From contig CAYYKD010000017.1 of the NCBI GenBank assembly GCA_964471825.1, forward strand, positions 1-64,000: a stretch of 64,000 bases of DNA. The letters run 5' to 3'. The position numbers were made by a program, and so were the translations under genes. The DNA is from CAYYKD01 sp964471825. GTDB taxonomy: Bacteria; Spirochaetota; GWE2-31-10; CAYYKD01. The notes under the pieces are model-generated. The model searched no databases, was not told where the DNA came from, and saw only the letters and a list, made by a program, of their open reading frames with translations. Within the stretch, counting starts at the first letter, position 1; every line of letters begins with the position of its first letter. Below, one piece after another: positions 54,100 to 63,050 of this stretch.

Positions 54100-55467
54100 C
54101 TAAAGCAAATCTTTTATGATATCCCACTCATTCTTAACTATGGGAATTAATTCTTTAGCCGATGGTAAATCATCGGCCTTTTTTTCTATTTCACCTGCAA
54201 TGGAGGCGATACGGTCAAAACACATACTATAGGAAGAGCCTCTGATTGAATGGGCAACTCTTGCTATCTCTTCTATATCACCATTCTCAGCAGCCCTCTG
54301 CAGACTCTCGATATATAACGGATATTGTTCGATGGCAGCATCAACAATTCTTTTAAAGGCCTCTTTATTACCCTTAAATCTATTATTTAACTTATCTGCA
54401 TCAAAATGAATAAGATCATCAAATGGAGTAACCTCAATATGAGACTCATGTGTTCTGTGAAAAATATATTCATCTATAATTGCCGCAATCTTATTTTCCT
54501 CGATTGGTTTTGTTAAAAATCGATCCATGCCGGATCTTATTGCATTTTCTCTATCCTCCTTAAGGACTCCTGCAGTAAGTGCAATTATCGGCACTCTCTT
54601 TCTCCTCTCCCTCTCTACCTCTCGAATCATTCGCGTTGCTGTTATCCCATCAAGATCAGGCATCTGAATATCCATAAATATCAAGTCAAACTCTTTTTCC
54701 TTAAATCTATCAACTGCATTACGGCCTGTTCGTACCTCAACTATTTCTATATCTTTGTTTATACTCTTTATAATTGTTGTAATAAGCACCATATTAATAT
54801 TGTTATCCTCAGCTATTAAAATAGCAGGGAGCCTTGAACCGGATTTTGAATCAGTTGATAAAAATGGTTCTGAGAAATTTTGTTCGCTTGAAAACGAAGG
54901 TTTATTCGACTTCATCTGTGATGTTTGCGGGCTAATTCCACCTGCAAGATTTTTCAGGTAACTATACAGATCTCTATTTTTGACAGGCTTAATAAGACCG
55001 GCGTTGTACTGCTCAGAATTTACATCTGTTTTCATATCAATATTATTGAAAACATCAAAATTACCATTATAATGGTAAATTTTATCCTGTGAATTATGCA
55101 AATTACTTGATATATCGATAAATAGTGTTGAAAAATAAAATTTTTCTTCTGAACTCACACATACTCTAAACCACTTACTAAGAGGCTGTGACCATTGCTC
55201 AAACTCTTTAGAGCCGCCATGCAATGCGACATCTCCAAAATAACCGATCCAGTCAAAATCCTCAACCATAATCCCGGGTAGGATTAAGGATACTTTTCTG
55301 CCAATTATATCACTTGAACTTAAACCCGTTATAGTTTCAAAGGCACTATTTACCTCAATAAACTCATAATCAACAGGTCTATCATGATTATCTACAACTA
55401 TCCTATGGTAGGCATACCCGATTGAACTGCTCTTAATAATTCCTTCATAACGATTGAGCTTATGCAT
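54100..55467 (-). CDS. PAS-receiver-HPt signalling protein without kinase domain
   Basis: The 455-aa protein has a PAS domain (about 10-115; FEVNSAF-like core with GRKVSLILPG). A variable linker precedes a receiver (about 215-335; ILIAEDNNINMVL, LIFMDIQMPDLDG). The C-terminal histidine phosphotransfer domain has ARVAHSIRGSSYS (about 408). No HisKA or ATPase domain is present, so it must be phosphorylated by another kinase and could relay phosphate onward. Candidates are the two hybrid kinases in this window. It is monocistronic and precedes a T-rich region. Confidence 0.85.
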   Translation of the reverse strand: MHKLNRYEGIIKSSSIGYAYHRIVVDNHDRPVDYEFIEVNSAFETITGLSSSDIIGRKVSLILPGIMVEDFDWIGYFGDVALHGGSKEFEQWSQPLSKWFRVCVSSEEKFYFSTLFIDISSNLHNSQDKIYHYNGNFDVFNNIDMKTDVNSEQYNAGLIKPVKNRDLYSYLKNLAGGISPQTSQMKSNKPSFSSEQNFSEPFLSTDSKSGSRLPAILIAEDNNINMVLITTIIKSINKDIEIVEVRTGRNAVDRFKEKEFDLIFMDIQMPDLDGITATRMIREVERERRKRVPIIALTAGVLKEDRENAIRSGMDRFLTKPIEENKIAAIIDEYIFHRTHESHIEVTPFDDLIHFDADKLNNRFKGNKEAFKRIVDAAIEQYPLYIESLQRAAENGDIEEIARVAHSIRGSSYSMCFDRIASIAGEIEKKADDLPSAKELIPIVKNEWDIIKDLL

Positions 55468-55776
55468 TATCTAACCTCATTTGAGCCACCAAAATTATTC
55501 AGATCACTTGAGTCTGTTGCAAAAATATCATCTTTATATATATTCGTCAAATTATTTTGAATAAATTTTAAAAAAAATAACTAACAGGAATATAAAATCA
55601 ACTATTTTTTTAAGATACTTTAATAATAACCAATTATTGCTCAAAAGAAGATTATCTTGCACAAATCGGGATTTTTAGGAAATCAAATTAGAACAAACAT
55701 TTAGACTTGTTAATTTTTTTTATAGCTAAAAAAAAAGCCGCCAAAAGATATTGACGGCTTTTTTCGGGTTATGATA
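55468..55776. other. Intergenic stretch, mostly AT-rich
   Basis: Contains the hydrogenase terminator (55729-55764). The remainder (55468-55728) shows no gene. A phrase TCTGTTGCAAAAATATC near 55511 resembles the ones at 9730 and 23103. Confidence 0.4.
55729..55764 (-). terminator. Rho-independent terminator of the hydrogenase gene
   Basis: An 8-bp stem (GCCGTCAA with TTGGCGGC, one G-T pair) with flanking A/T runs extends the helix. Nine T residues follow on the minus strand. The A-run on the other side makes it potentially bidirectional. It lies 13 bases after the hydrogenase stop. Confidence 0.9.
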
Positions 55777-58700
55777 CTATTTACTTTTAACCAGATTATC
55801 AATAAATAAATCCAGATTTTTTAGATCTGCCTCGTTGATCTTCTTGCCGTCTACAGAAACAAAGACGCCATGTTCTTTACAGTGTCCCTTACAGAGTTGC
55901 GGTTTAACAGCAATATAGTTGTCAAGTTTGTGTTCCTTAACCTTAGATGCCAATTCTTGAAGTATAGCAAAGGAGCCCTTAGACGCACAATGTTTATCAA
56001 TACAGACAGAGATCTGTTTAACATGGAAAGCCGATTCATCTCTATCAACAACACAGTTCTCTGTTTTAACAGCATGGTAGTGTGTGTGCAGAAGTTTATG
56101 TGCAAGTTCAGAATTCGGTTTACCAAAGAATGTATCGTAGAGACTTATGATATCAGGGTTTTCCTGAGACTTTCGCAGGTCAAGATTTTTGTCAATATCA
56201 AAGATCAAGTCCTTTCGTCTTGTAAGTTCCCTGGATTCTGTTGGAACAGGTTGCCCCGCACCGTCTATACAACCACCAGGACACGCCATAACCTCTATCA
56301 AATGATACCCAAGATCTACGCCCTTCTTCATTGCTTCCATAATAGGCTCAGCATTCTTCAAGCTATTTACAACTGCAACCTTAATTTTTAGACCATTTAA
56401 CTCTACAACAGCCTCTTTAATCCCCTCAAGACCTCTAACAGCCTGATAGTCAAGGTTTTCAACCTTCGTACCGGTTACAACATCGGCAGCCATTCTCAAT
56501 GCAGCCTCACATACACCGCCTGTAACACCAAATAGACATGCAGCACCTGAAGCCTGTTCATATGGTCTGTCAAATTCTACCGGAAATATCTTATCCTCTA
56601 ACTTACAGAGCTTGATCATCTCGATCAACTCAGTCGTTGTTATAACAGCATCAATATCCTTAACACCATCAACAGTAAACTCAGGTCTATCAGCCTCAAA
56701 TTTCTTTGCGATACATGGCATAACCGACACTGAGAATACTTTTTTCCTATCAATCTTTTCTACCTGAGGAAAATGTGATTTCATCAATGCACCAAGCATC
56801 TGTTGAGGAGATTTGCACGAGGAAAGATTAGGTATAAACTCAGAGTATTTTTTTTCAACATAGGTAACCCAGCCCGGACAGCATGAGGTAAATTGCGGCA
56901 AGACACCTTTGTTTGTTAGTCGACCTATAAACTCGCTAGCCTCTTCCAATATAGTAAGATCGGCAGTAAAATTTACATCAAATACCTTGTCAACACCCAA
57001 TGCCTTAAGCATTCCACCCGTAAAGGCCGTAGCCTTATCAGACGGCAACCCAAATCTGTCTGCAATAACAGTTCTAACTGCCGGAGCCATAAATCCTACA
57101 ACTGTTATCTCAGGATCATTTATAGCCTTAAAGACCTTGTCAATATCACTCTTAATACTCAATGCACCACATGGACAGGTTGCAACACACTGACCACAAT
57201 TAACACACTCTGTTTTCTCAAGAGGTGCACCGGATCTGGTTCCAACTCGAAGTTTTCCCTCTTTCATGTAGAAATCAAGAACGCCAGGTCCCTCAAGGTC
57301 CTTACATACAGCTATACATCTTCCGCATAATACACACTTGTTGTGATCCCTCATTATGTATGGGTGATCTGTTACGACTGGAATATATGATAATTCATGA
57401 AGGTGTTTCTTATGAGTTATGTTATGATTTGACGCACAATCTCTAAGATCACAGTCATATCTTTCAGTACAACCACATTTTAGACACCTTGCAGCCTCAT
57501 CAATTGCCTGTTGTTGTTTAAGGCCTGTTTCAACCTCATCAAAGTTCTTCTCTCTTGCCTTAAGTGAGATCGCATTCATCTTAGCTCTTGATAGTTTAGG
57601 TTTTATCTCAAACTCAAACTTAGGAAGATCCTCAAGCGTACCCCTTGAACATGAATAATCCTTAGTAAGGTCTGTAACTTTACCGGTCAAAACAAATTCA
57701 TCAATACATTCTGCAGCAACTCTACCGGCACCGACAGCCTGTACAACAGTCGCAGGTCCTGTTACACAGTCACCTGCCGAGAAAACCTTAGGATCTGAGG
57801 TCTGCATTGTCTTACCATTGATCTCAATATCACCCCATTGATTAAGTTTTACAGGGCTATCGTTAAATAGAAAACTTACATCTGTACTTTGACCTATAGC
57901 TCCAATAACACAATTACATGCTACTTCATATTCACTATTCTCAATAGGTGTTACCTTTCTTCTACCTGATCTATCAGGCTCACCTAATTCCATCTTGATA
58001 AATTGAACGCCCTTAACATTTCCAGAGGCATCTGTAACAACCTTTGTAGGTGCAGCAAGGAAAATCATCTCTATGCCCTCTTCATCTGCTTCATGCACTT
58101 CAAACGCCTCGGCCGGCATCTCATCTTTTGTTCTTCTATAAATCAATTTAACATTAGCACCAAGTCTCTTTGCTGTTCTAGAACAGTCGATTGCAGTATT
58201 ACCACCTCCGATAACTATGACCTCTTTACCCACTTCAACTTTTTCGCCAAGTGTAACTGACTCAAGGAATTCTATACCAAGCCACACACCCTTTGACCGT
58301 TCACCCTCAACTCTCATTGAGTTTGGTTTCCATGACCCGACCGCAAGCATAACAGCGTCATAGGCCTTATTTAGCTCCTCAAGTCTTATATGGGTTCCAA
58401 GTTTTTTACCGTTCTTGATCTCAACACCGAGTTTCTTCATTATATCAACTTCAAGATCAAGTGTCTTCTTTGGATATCTGTATTCTGGTATACCATAACG
58501 CATCATACCGCCTGACTCCGGTTGTTGTTCATAGACCGTTACAGAGTGACCATTGATCGCACTGTAGTATGCCGCAGACAGACCAGCAGGACCCGCTCCA
58601 ACTATAGCAATCTTCTTACCTGTTGACGGCTTTTTCTTAGGAATGTATGGATCACATTCCAGCATATCGTAGTCAGCAACAAACCTCTTAACATAGTTGA

Positions 58701-59214
58701 TAGCTACAGCATCATCAACCAAAACTCTTCTACACTCAGCCTCACATGGATGAGGACACACTCTTCCGCAGGCCATAGGAAATGGGTTTCGTTCTTTTAT
58801 TATTCTAAGAGCTGTGTTAAAATTCCCATCTGCAACCTGTCTTAGATAAGCCTGTATATCAATATTTGCCGGACAGGTCTGAACACATGGTGCTACACAG
58901 TCTGCATTATGGTCGCTTAACACCTGCTCTAGTCTAACCCGTCTATAGGCTTCGATCTTATCGTTTGTTGTAATTATCCTCATTCCATCGAGGACCGGAG
59001 TCTCACAGGACTTAACAAATCTATCCTCACCCTCAAGCTCCACAACACAGAGGCCGCAGTTTGAGTTAGGTTTTGCAAGTCTGGTGTCATGGCAGAGATG
59101 CGGGATATCTATCCCCTCTGTCTGTAATGTCTGCAATATTGTCTTGCCGGGTAAAGCGTTTACATCTCTACCGTCAATCGTGATTTTAATGAATCTACCC
59201 GTTGAAGAATCCAT
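55777..59214 (-). CDS. Single-chain GltD-like/[FeFe]-hydrogenase fusion
   Basis: In order along 1145 residues: a plant-type [2Fe-2S] domain (C41, C53, C56, C70); a GltD/NfnB-type [4Fe-4S] region (C106, C110, C114; CGRVCPHPCEAEC); FAD (AIVGAGPAGLSAA, 204) and NAD(P) (VIGGGNTAID, 335) domains. Two [4Fe-4S] ferredoxin motifs follow (CVLCGRCIAVC, CVNCGQCVATCPCG). The H-cluster domain keeps TSCCPGW (C778/C779), VMPCIAKK (C834) and ACPGGC (C978, C982). A thioredoxin-like [2Fe-2S] domain ends it (C1071, C1076, C1108, C1112). It likely couples NAD(P)H to H2. CAGGAG precedes the ATG. Maturases HydEFG are not in the window. Confidence 0.9.
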   Translation of the reverse strand: MDSSTGRFIKITIDGRDVNALPGKTILQTLQTEGIDIPHLCHDTRLAKPNSNCGLCVVELEGEDRFVKSCETPVLDGMRIITTNDKIEAYRRVRLEQVLSDHNADCVAPCVQTCPANIDIQAYLRQVADGNFNTALRIIKERNPFPMACGRVCPHPCEAECRRVLVDDAVAINYVKRFVADYDMLECDPYIPKKKPSTGKKIAIVGAGPAGLSAAYYSAINGHSVTVYEQQPESGGMMRYGIPEYRYPKKTLDLEVDIMKKLGVEIKNGKKLGTHIRLEELNKAYDAVMLAVGSWKPNSMRVEGERSKGVWLGIEFLESVTLGEKVEVGKEVIVIGGGNTAIDCSRTAKRLGANVKLIYRRTKDEMPAEAFEVHEADEEGIEMIFLAAPTKVVTDASGNVKGVQFIKMELGEPDRSGRRKVTPIENSEYEVACNCVIGAIGQSTDVSFLFNDSPVKLNQWGDIEINGKTMQTSDPKVFSAGDCVTGPATVVQAVGAGRVAAECIDEFVLTGKVTDLTKDYSCSRGTLEDLPKFEFEIKPKLSRAKMNAISLKAREKNFDEVETGLKQQQAIDEAARCLKCGCTERYDCDLRDCASNHNITHKKHLHELSYIPVVTDHPYIMRDHNKCVLCGRCIAVCKDLEGPGVLDFYMKEGKLRVGTRSGAPLEKTECVNCGQCVATCPCGALSIKSDIDKVFKAINDPEITVVGFMAPAVRTVIADRFGLPSDKATAFTGGMLKALGVDKVFDVNFTADLTILEEASEFIGRLTNKGVLPQFTSCCPGWVTYVEKKYSEFIPNLSSCKSPQQMLGALMKSHFPQVEKIDRKKVFSVSVMPCIAKKFEADRPEFTVDGVKDIDAVITTTELIEMIKLCKLEDKIFPVEFDRPYEQASGAACLFGVTGGVCEAALRMAADVVTGTKVENLDYQAVRGLEGIKEAVVELNGLKIKVAVVNSLKNAEPIMEAMKKGVDLGYHLIEVMACPGGCIDGAGQPVPTESRELTRRKDLIFDIDKNLDLRKSQENPDIISLYDTFFGKPNSELAHKLLHTHYHAVKTENCVVDRDESAFHVKQISVCIDKHCASKGSFAILQELASKVKEHKLDNYIAVKPQLCKGHCKEHGVFVSVDGKKINEADLKNLDLFIDNLVKSK

Positions 59215-59303
59215 AAATACTCCTGAAATATAATTATAAATATAGCAATATACTTTTTTTAGAAATTATGCAACTATGAATTGAATTTAATAACCAACTT
59301 ATA

Positions 59304-59690
59304 TTAGTCTAGATTATCTTCATGAAATCTCGGATCCTTCTTAAATTCTTCAGGCTTTTTAGAATAATCCTTGCCCTCAGTAGGATCAACTTTATCATCC
59401 CTAACCTCATCCTTATCTACATTACCCTCTCGAATATGATCCGCTGTTTTGGGCTCAGCAACATACTCAACGCTATGAATTGTTGCTAAGGCACGCCTGC
59501 CGGCCTCTCTAACATAGTAGTCCTTTTCCTTCTTAATCATCTCCTCAAGTGCATTAATAGAACGCATTGATTTTAATGCACCGAGAATATTTGCCGCATC
59601 TTCCTTGTTACTCGGTGTGCCATCTCTTAGTACACTTAGTAGTTCATCTACTGTCATCACTTTAATATCCGAAAAATTATACTCTGCCAT
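59304..59690 (-). CDS. HEAT-repeat-like small protein
   Basis: The 128-aa protein has one or two HEAT-like helical repeats (NKEDAANILGALKSMRSINA and YYVREAGRRALATIHS, about 30-75). A highly charged C-terminal tail follows (KDEVRDDKVDPTEGKDYSKK). The start at 59690 is preferred to an upstream in-frame ATG because GGGGT lies close by. HEAT repeats suggest protein binding; a link to the hydrogenase that follows in the same orientation is possible but only positional. Confidence 0.65.
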   Translation of the reverse strand: MAEYNFSDIKVMTVDELLSVLRDGTPSNKEDAANILGALKSMRSINALEEMIKKEKDYYVREAGRRALATIHSVEYVAEPKTADHIREGNVDKDEVRDDKVDPTEGKDYSKKPEEFKKDPRFHEDNLD

Positions 59691-59814
59691 AGTAGTACCC
59701 CATTGTTTAAATTTATTTACAGTTTTGATAATATCTAATTTTTTAATTGAATTCAAATTAAATTTGAGATATTTTGAAAAAAACTCACTCGGCTGCTGTC
59801 TTCATCTAAGTTCA

Positions 59815-60396
59815 TCAGCTTTCATCAACCCTAAAATCCCTCGGCTGATAATCCTTATCGTTTTTGATAACAATCAAGTTTTTACCGGAAAATGTTAAAA
59901 CAAACAGACCTTTTTCGGCAGCATAGAGATCTGCATTGCCCTTTGCTTTGATAAATGCTACCGCACCATAAATCTTCTTATCGTTGTATTCAGGAAAAAA
60001 ATCTTTAAATCTCAACAGCCGTTTTTCTATATGCTCATTCACATCGCTTCGAAGAAGGGTTGTTTTGACTTCAATAACTACAACGCTGTCCCCGTTTCGT
60101 AACAGCATATCCAACTCAAATACTTGCCTGCCGTACTTTTCTATAGTTATATTGTTAGTAACAAGCGAAACATCGATTCCACGCTTCTTAAAAAGCCGCA
60201 AAACAGCAGGTTCGAAAAAAGCTTCAATAAGTTTACCCCAATTACTGTCAAACTCACTTGATTTTTTCATGAGATTCTTCATCTGCCTGTCAGTTTCCTG
60301 AAACTTCTTATCTGTTTCTGCAAACTTCTTATCTGTATCAAGAAAAATGCTTTTTGTTGTAACAATAAAATCCTGCAGTGTTTGTTCAAGTGTCAT
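59815..60396 (-). CDS. PD-(D/E)XK-like protein, DUF3782 type
   Basis: The 193-aa protein has an N-terminal coiled coil with the repeat FAETDKKFQETDRQMKNL (about 25-45). A restriction-endonuclease-like domain follows: FELDMLLRNGD (metal Asp) and VVVIEVKTTL (the E-x-K) near 105-122. This resembles the DUF3782/PD-(D/E)XK family often found in multiple copies near mobile regions. The second of two ATGs is chosen, since GGAG lies 6 bases before it. Catalytic activity is untested. Confidence 0.75.
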   Translation of the reverse strand: MTLEQTLQDFIVTTKSIFLDTDKKFAETDKKFQETDRQMKNLMKKSSEFDSNWGKLIEAFFEPAVLRLFKKRGIDVSLVTNNITIEKYGRQVFELDMLLRNGDSVVVIEVKTTLLRSDVNEHIEKRLLRFKDFFPEYNDKKIYGAVAFIKAKGNADLYAAEKGLFVLTFSGKNLIVIKNDKDYQPRDFRVDES

Positions 60397-60536
60397 ATCG
60401 ATCTCCATCTTTAATATAATTGTTTTTTAGAATAATTTCAACAAACTTTTATTGATAAAGTTATTCATATTTCACATATATTAAACGATAAATCTGTCTT
60501 TTCATTTACTAGTTTAATGATAATTTACAAAATATC

Positions 60537-60567
60537 ACCCGAATCGTTTAAGAATCGGGTGATTGTT
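60537..60567. repeat. 31-base repeat with internal hairpin, copy 1
   Basis: This 31-base sequence recurs identically at 61405-61435. It contains arms ACCCGA and TCGGGT around GTTTAA. It lies 32 bases after the DUF3368 toxin gene stop and may act as its terminator. Confidence 0.85.
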
Positions 60568-60598
60568 GAGCCGGTTGTATCTGCGGAGAATAGGTATT

Positions 60599-61075
60599 CT
60601 ATTCGGATGCTTTTAATAGGGCCGTCATATACAGCTCATTACTTATTCTAATATTGTTTTCAATTAACTTATCCAATAATGGCTTAACTCGATCTATAAA
60701 TCCACAACGCTTTGCTTTTAATAACAAACCGATTGTGCCTATAACATCAAGTTGTTTATATTCTGCAACTATCCGTGCTTTGTAGTCATCTACTAAGATA
60801 GTATTAATATTATTTTCAATTGCCAATATAATAGCTTCAGACTCTCCAAGTCCTATTTCAATATTTAAAATATCAACAGCAACTTTATTAGCAATTGTTT
60901 TAACATTATTTTTTAAGCATGATCTTAATATGTCAGAATGCGGCTTATTCGGAACTATAAGTTCACTATAAACAGCCTGAGGAATAATAAAATTATCAAA
61001 TATTTTATTTAATAAATCAAGTTTTCCTATAATGGATAAACTTAGAATTGGAGATGAATCAGCAACAATTATCAT
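60599..61075 (-). CDS. DUF3368 PIN-like toxin
   Basis: The 158-aa product is a PIN-fold protein of the DUF3368 family, the usual partner of UPF0175 antitoxins. VADSSPILSLSIIGK begins with the acidic residue, GLGESEAIILAIE is the central signature, and LVDDYKARIVA gives the second acidic pair. It should be an RNase toxin. It overlaps the antitoxin gene by 4 bases. Upstream and downstream lie repeats of the accessory region. Confidence 0.85.
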   Translation of the reverse strand: MIIVADSSPILSLSIIGKLDLLNKIFDNFIIPQAVYSELIVPNKPHSDILRSCLKNNVKTIANKVAVDILNIEIGLGESEAIILAIENNINTILVDDYKARIVAEYKQLDVIGTIGLLLKAKRCGFIDRVKPLLDKLIENNIRISNELYMTALLKASE

Positions 61076-61335
61076 AGATCAAGAACCTTTAATTCTTTCT
61101 CAAAATCCTCTACTGAATAATCAATAATATCGATCTTATGTTTGCCGGCTTCCTTTATAAAATCATATATATCAAGTCCGGCTAATTTTGCTGCTTTTTC
61201 AATTGACAACTTGTGCTCTTTAAACAAGAATAAAGCTGTGTAAAGTTTTGATTGACTTTCGAATGTCTCCTTACTTTCATTCAAAGATAAAAGTATCTCC
61301 TGTGGCACTGTAAAGCTAACTGTGGTTTGCAGCAT
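61072..61335 (-). CDS. UPF0175 family antitoxin
   Basis: The 87-aa protein is an UPF0175-type antitoxin: VPQEILLSLNESKETFE, then a helix-turn-helix-like LSIEKAAKLAGLDIYDFIKE and the short C-terminal VEDFEKELKVLDL. It precedes and overlaps the DUF3368 toxin, so it should neutralise that toxin and may repress the operon. The ATG at 61335 follows GAGGTGATT. Confidence 0.83.
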   Translation of the reverse strand: MLQTTVSFTVPQEILLSLNESKETFESQSKLYTALFLFKEHKLSIEKAAKLAGLDIYDFIKEAGKHKIDIIDYSVEDFEKELKVLDL

Positions 61336-61402
61336 AAATCACCTCTCTACAGTAATATACTACAACATTGTTTTATAATAATCAATATTAAGAGCAAAAA
61401 AA

Positions 61403-61636
61403 TTACCCGAATCGTTTAAGAATCGGGTGATTGTTTAACATAATTGTCATAGTGTATATTCTATAGCTGTGCCTTATTGATTGGCGACAAGGCGGAAACC
61501 AAAAGAAGGTTAACGAATTTATAATTACAACCCTATTTTTATCACCGACAACATAAAGAGGATCATGACTACTACTAACTTCATCCAAGAAATAAGAAAG
61601 TCTTTTTTCTAACTCTGTCACAGTTGCAGTTTGCAT
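61403..61636 (-). pseudogene. Truncated Phd/YefM-like antitoxin fragment
   Basis: The first ~40 residues (MQTATVTELEKRLSYFLDEV to NRVVIIN) match the DNA-binding and folding part of Phd/YefM antitoxins, with GGAGG upstream of the ATG. Then the frame runs into unrelated DNA and finally through the 31-base hairpin repeat. An alternative frame just after the break reads FGFRLVANQ-stop (about 61476-61505), resembling the end of a formylglycine-generating-enzyme-like protein. I infer a recombination junction, not a functional antitoxin. Confidence 0.6.
61405..61435 (-). repeat. 31-base repeat with internal hairpin, copy 2
   Basis: Identical to 60537-60567. On the minus strand this copy is followed by TAATTTTTTT, giving a terminator-like structure. 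Confidence 0.85.
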
Positions 61637-61921
61637 AAAATTCCTCCATTCTGATTTTATTTATAATCATTCATTCAAGTATTATCAAGCAAAAAATTAG
61701 TACCCTATCGTTAATATAAGCCCATAATGGTAGAATTATGTGAAAATGCGAGTGAGACTGAACCGGGTTATCAAAAAGCCCGGATTGCCCGAACCCGGCA
61801 TAAAGTACCTCACCCCTCAAGGTTGTTTAAAAAAAACACATCCTAAAAAGCGTTCGGATTAAATCCATAATTCTACTTACATTGAGGAGGTAAAGTTTAT
61901 TTATCCCTACCGGGAAAGGGC

Positions 61922-62060
61922 TTACAACTTTTCAATATCGCTAACGCTTAATCCCGTAGCCTTAGATATAGTCTCAAACACAACCCCAAGAACTTTAAAA
62001 TTTTGAGCTTTCTCAAAACTTACAGCAATGTCCTCTTTCGAATGTTGAATAAATAATGAA
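61922..62060 (-). pseudogene. Rpn/PD-(D/E)XK nuclease C-terminal remnant
   Basis: On the minus strand this frame reads ADYSLFIQHSKEDIAVSFEK and then NFKVLGVVFETISKATGLSV-SDIEKL-stop, the typical C-terminal tail of Rpn-family (recombination-promoting nuclease) genes. The frame is cut by a stop near 62066. The DNA upstream (62067-62202) reads LTREQLQLNKYFYDEVVNHG in another frame, which I cannot assign with confidence (possibly a nucleotidyltransferase tail). Confidence 0.55.
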
Positions 62061-62566
62061 TAATCAGCATTTTATCTATTCTCAAATGCATCTTTGTAAA
62101 TGACATATAAGTCAGAGCTAAAAAGTTTCTCTTATAATACATCCCATGATTCACTACTTCATCGTAGAAATACTTATTCAGTTGTAATTGTTCCCGAGTC
62201 AATATCTTTACATCTACAAATATATTATTTTCATATAGTTACATTTAAATTCATATCGGCGTTCACAGGATGTGTAAAACGCCGATGAAAATAGATAAAA
62301 AGGTGACGGGCAAGGATGCCCTATCGCAAATTCTAATCCATCCTTGGAGGATTTTCAGACAACCGTCCTGCACTGACGACGGCAGCAGGATGGCTGAAAA
62401 GCCGTCGACTAAAAAGCTATTGACAATCATAGTGAAACAAACAAACTAAGTACCCTGTTTGCCATTCTTCGAAGTAATCCGAACGGATCGTAAATACAAG
62501 TTAAGAAGTTTTGTATATGTTTATATGAATATACAGAAAAAATCCAAATTAAAAATGTTGTTTTAT

Positions 62567-62971
62567 CTACAACTTCTCTATCTCACTTTTTGAAAGCCCG
62601 GTTGCTTGAGCGATAAGATCAATACTTACACCAAGTTTTTTGAATGCTTTTGCATCTTCAAGTTTACCCTTAAGCTCACCTCTAAGTTCACCTTGCTGAA
62701 TCCCTCGGTTTATCCCTTGTTGAATTCCCTCTTCTATAAATCACTGCTTTAAACCGAATTCTTCTGCCAGATAATTTAAATTAGTTTCTATAATATTTGT
62801 GTACATCCCCATCTCCTTCATAATATTTACTGTCTCTACGCCATGCAAAATCAGCAATATCTCCATCGTACTTTTATCTATTTTATCATCAAATACCGTC
62901 AAAAAACTCCTGATAAAGTTAGAAAGATCTTTACCTTTACTAAAAACTATCACCGGCAGACTTAAACTCAA
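62567..62971 (-). pseudogene. Rpn/PD-(D/E)XK nuclease pseudogene with in-frame TGA
   Basis: The frame from 62971 reads LPVIVFSKGKDLSNFIRSFL and on to YLAEEFGLKQ, then a TGA stop (62741-62743). It continues without a frame change as FIEEGIQQGINRGIQQGELR to DLIAQATGLSKSEIEKL and a TAG (62567-62569). The E-G-I-Q-Q-G-type repeats and the final GLSxxEIEKL are typical of Rpn-family C-termini. The N-terminal nuclease domain is absent. One substitution thus splits an already truncated gene. Confidence 0.75.
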
Positions 62972-63010
62972 TACCGTTATACTTCTTAAAGTTTAAAAGA
63001 GAGCTTGGAT

Positions 63011-63050
63011 ATTTAACCGCAGATGAACACAGATAAACGCCGATTTTAGA
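63011..63050. repeat. Dispersed repeat of the CGCAGATGAACACAGAT type
   Basis: The phrase CCGCAGATGAACACAGAT followed by AAACGCCGATTTT is a well-known kind of dispersed intergenic repeat in many bacteria. Related fragments occur near 62258-62292 and, inverted, near 63074-63092. The rest of 62972-63290 shows no gene. Confidence 0.6.

Noticed and set aside
59215..59300. Rex box or strong promoter upstream of the hydrogenase
   Set aside because: Only poor matches were found (for example TTGCAT-N17-TATTGC), and no TTGTGAA-type half-sites occur.
62020..62202. Independent 60-residue gene on the minus strand
   Set aside because: Its frame changes from one plausible fragment to the Rpn tail through stops; it looks like decayed DNA rather than a gene.
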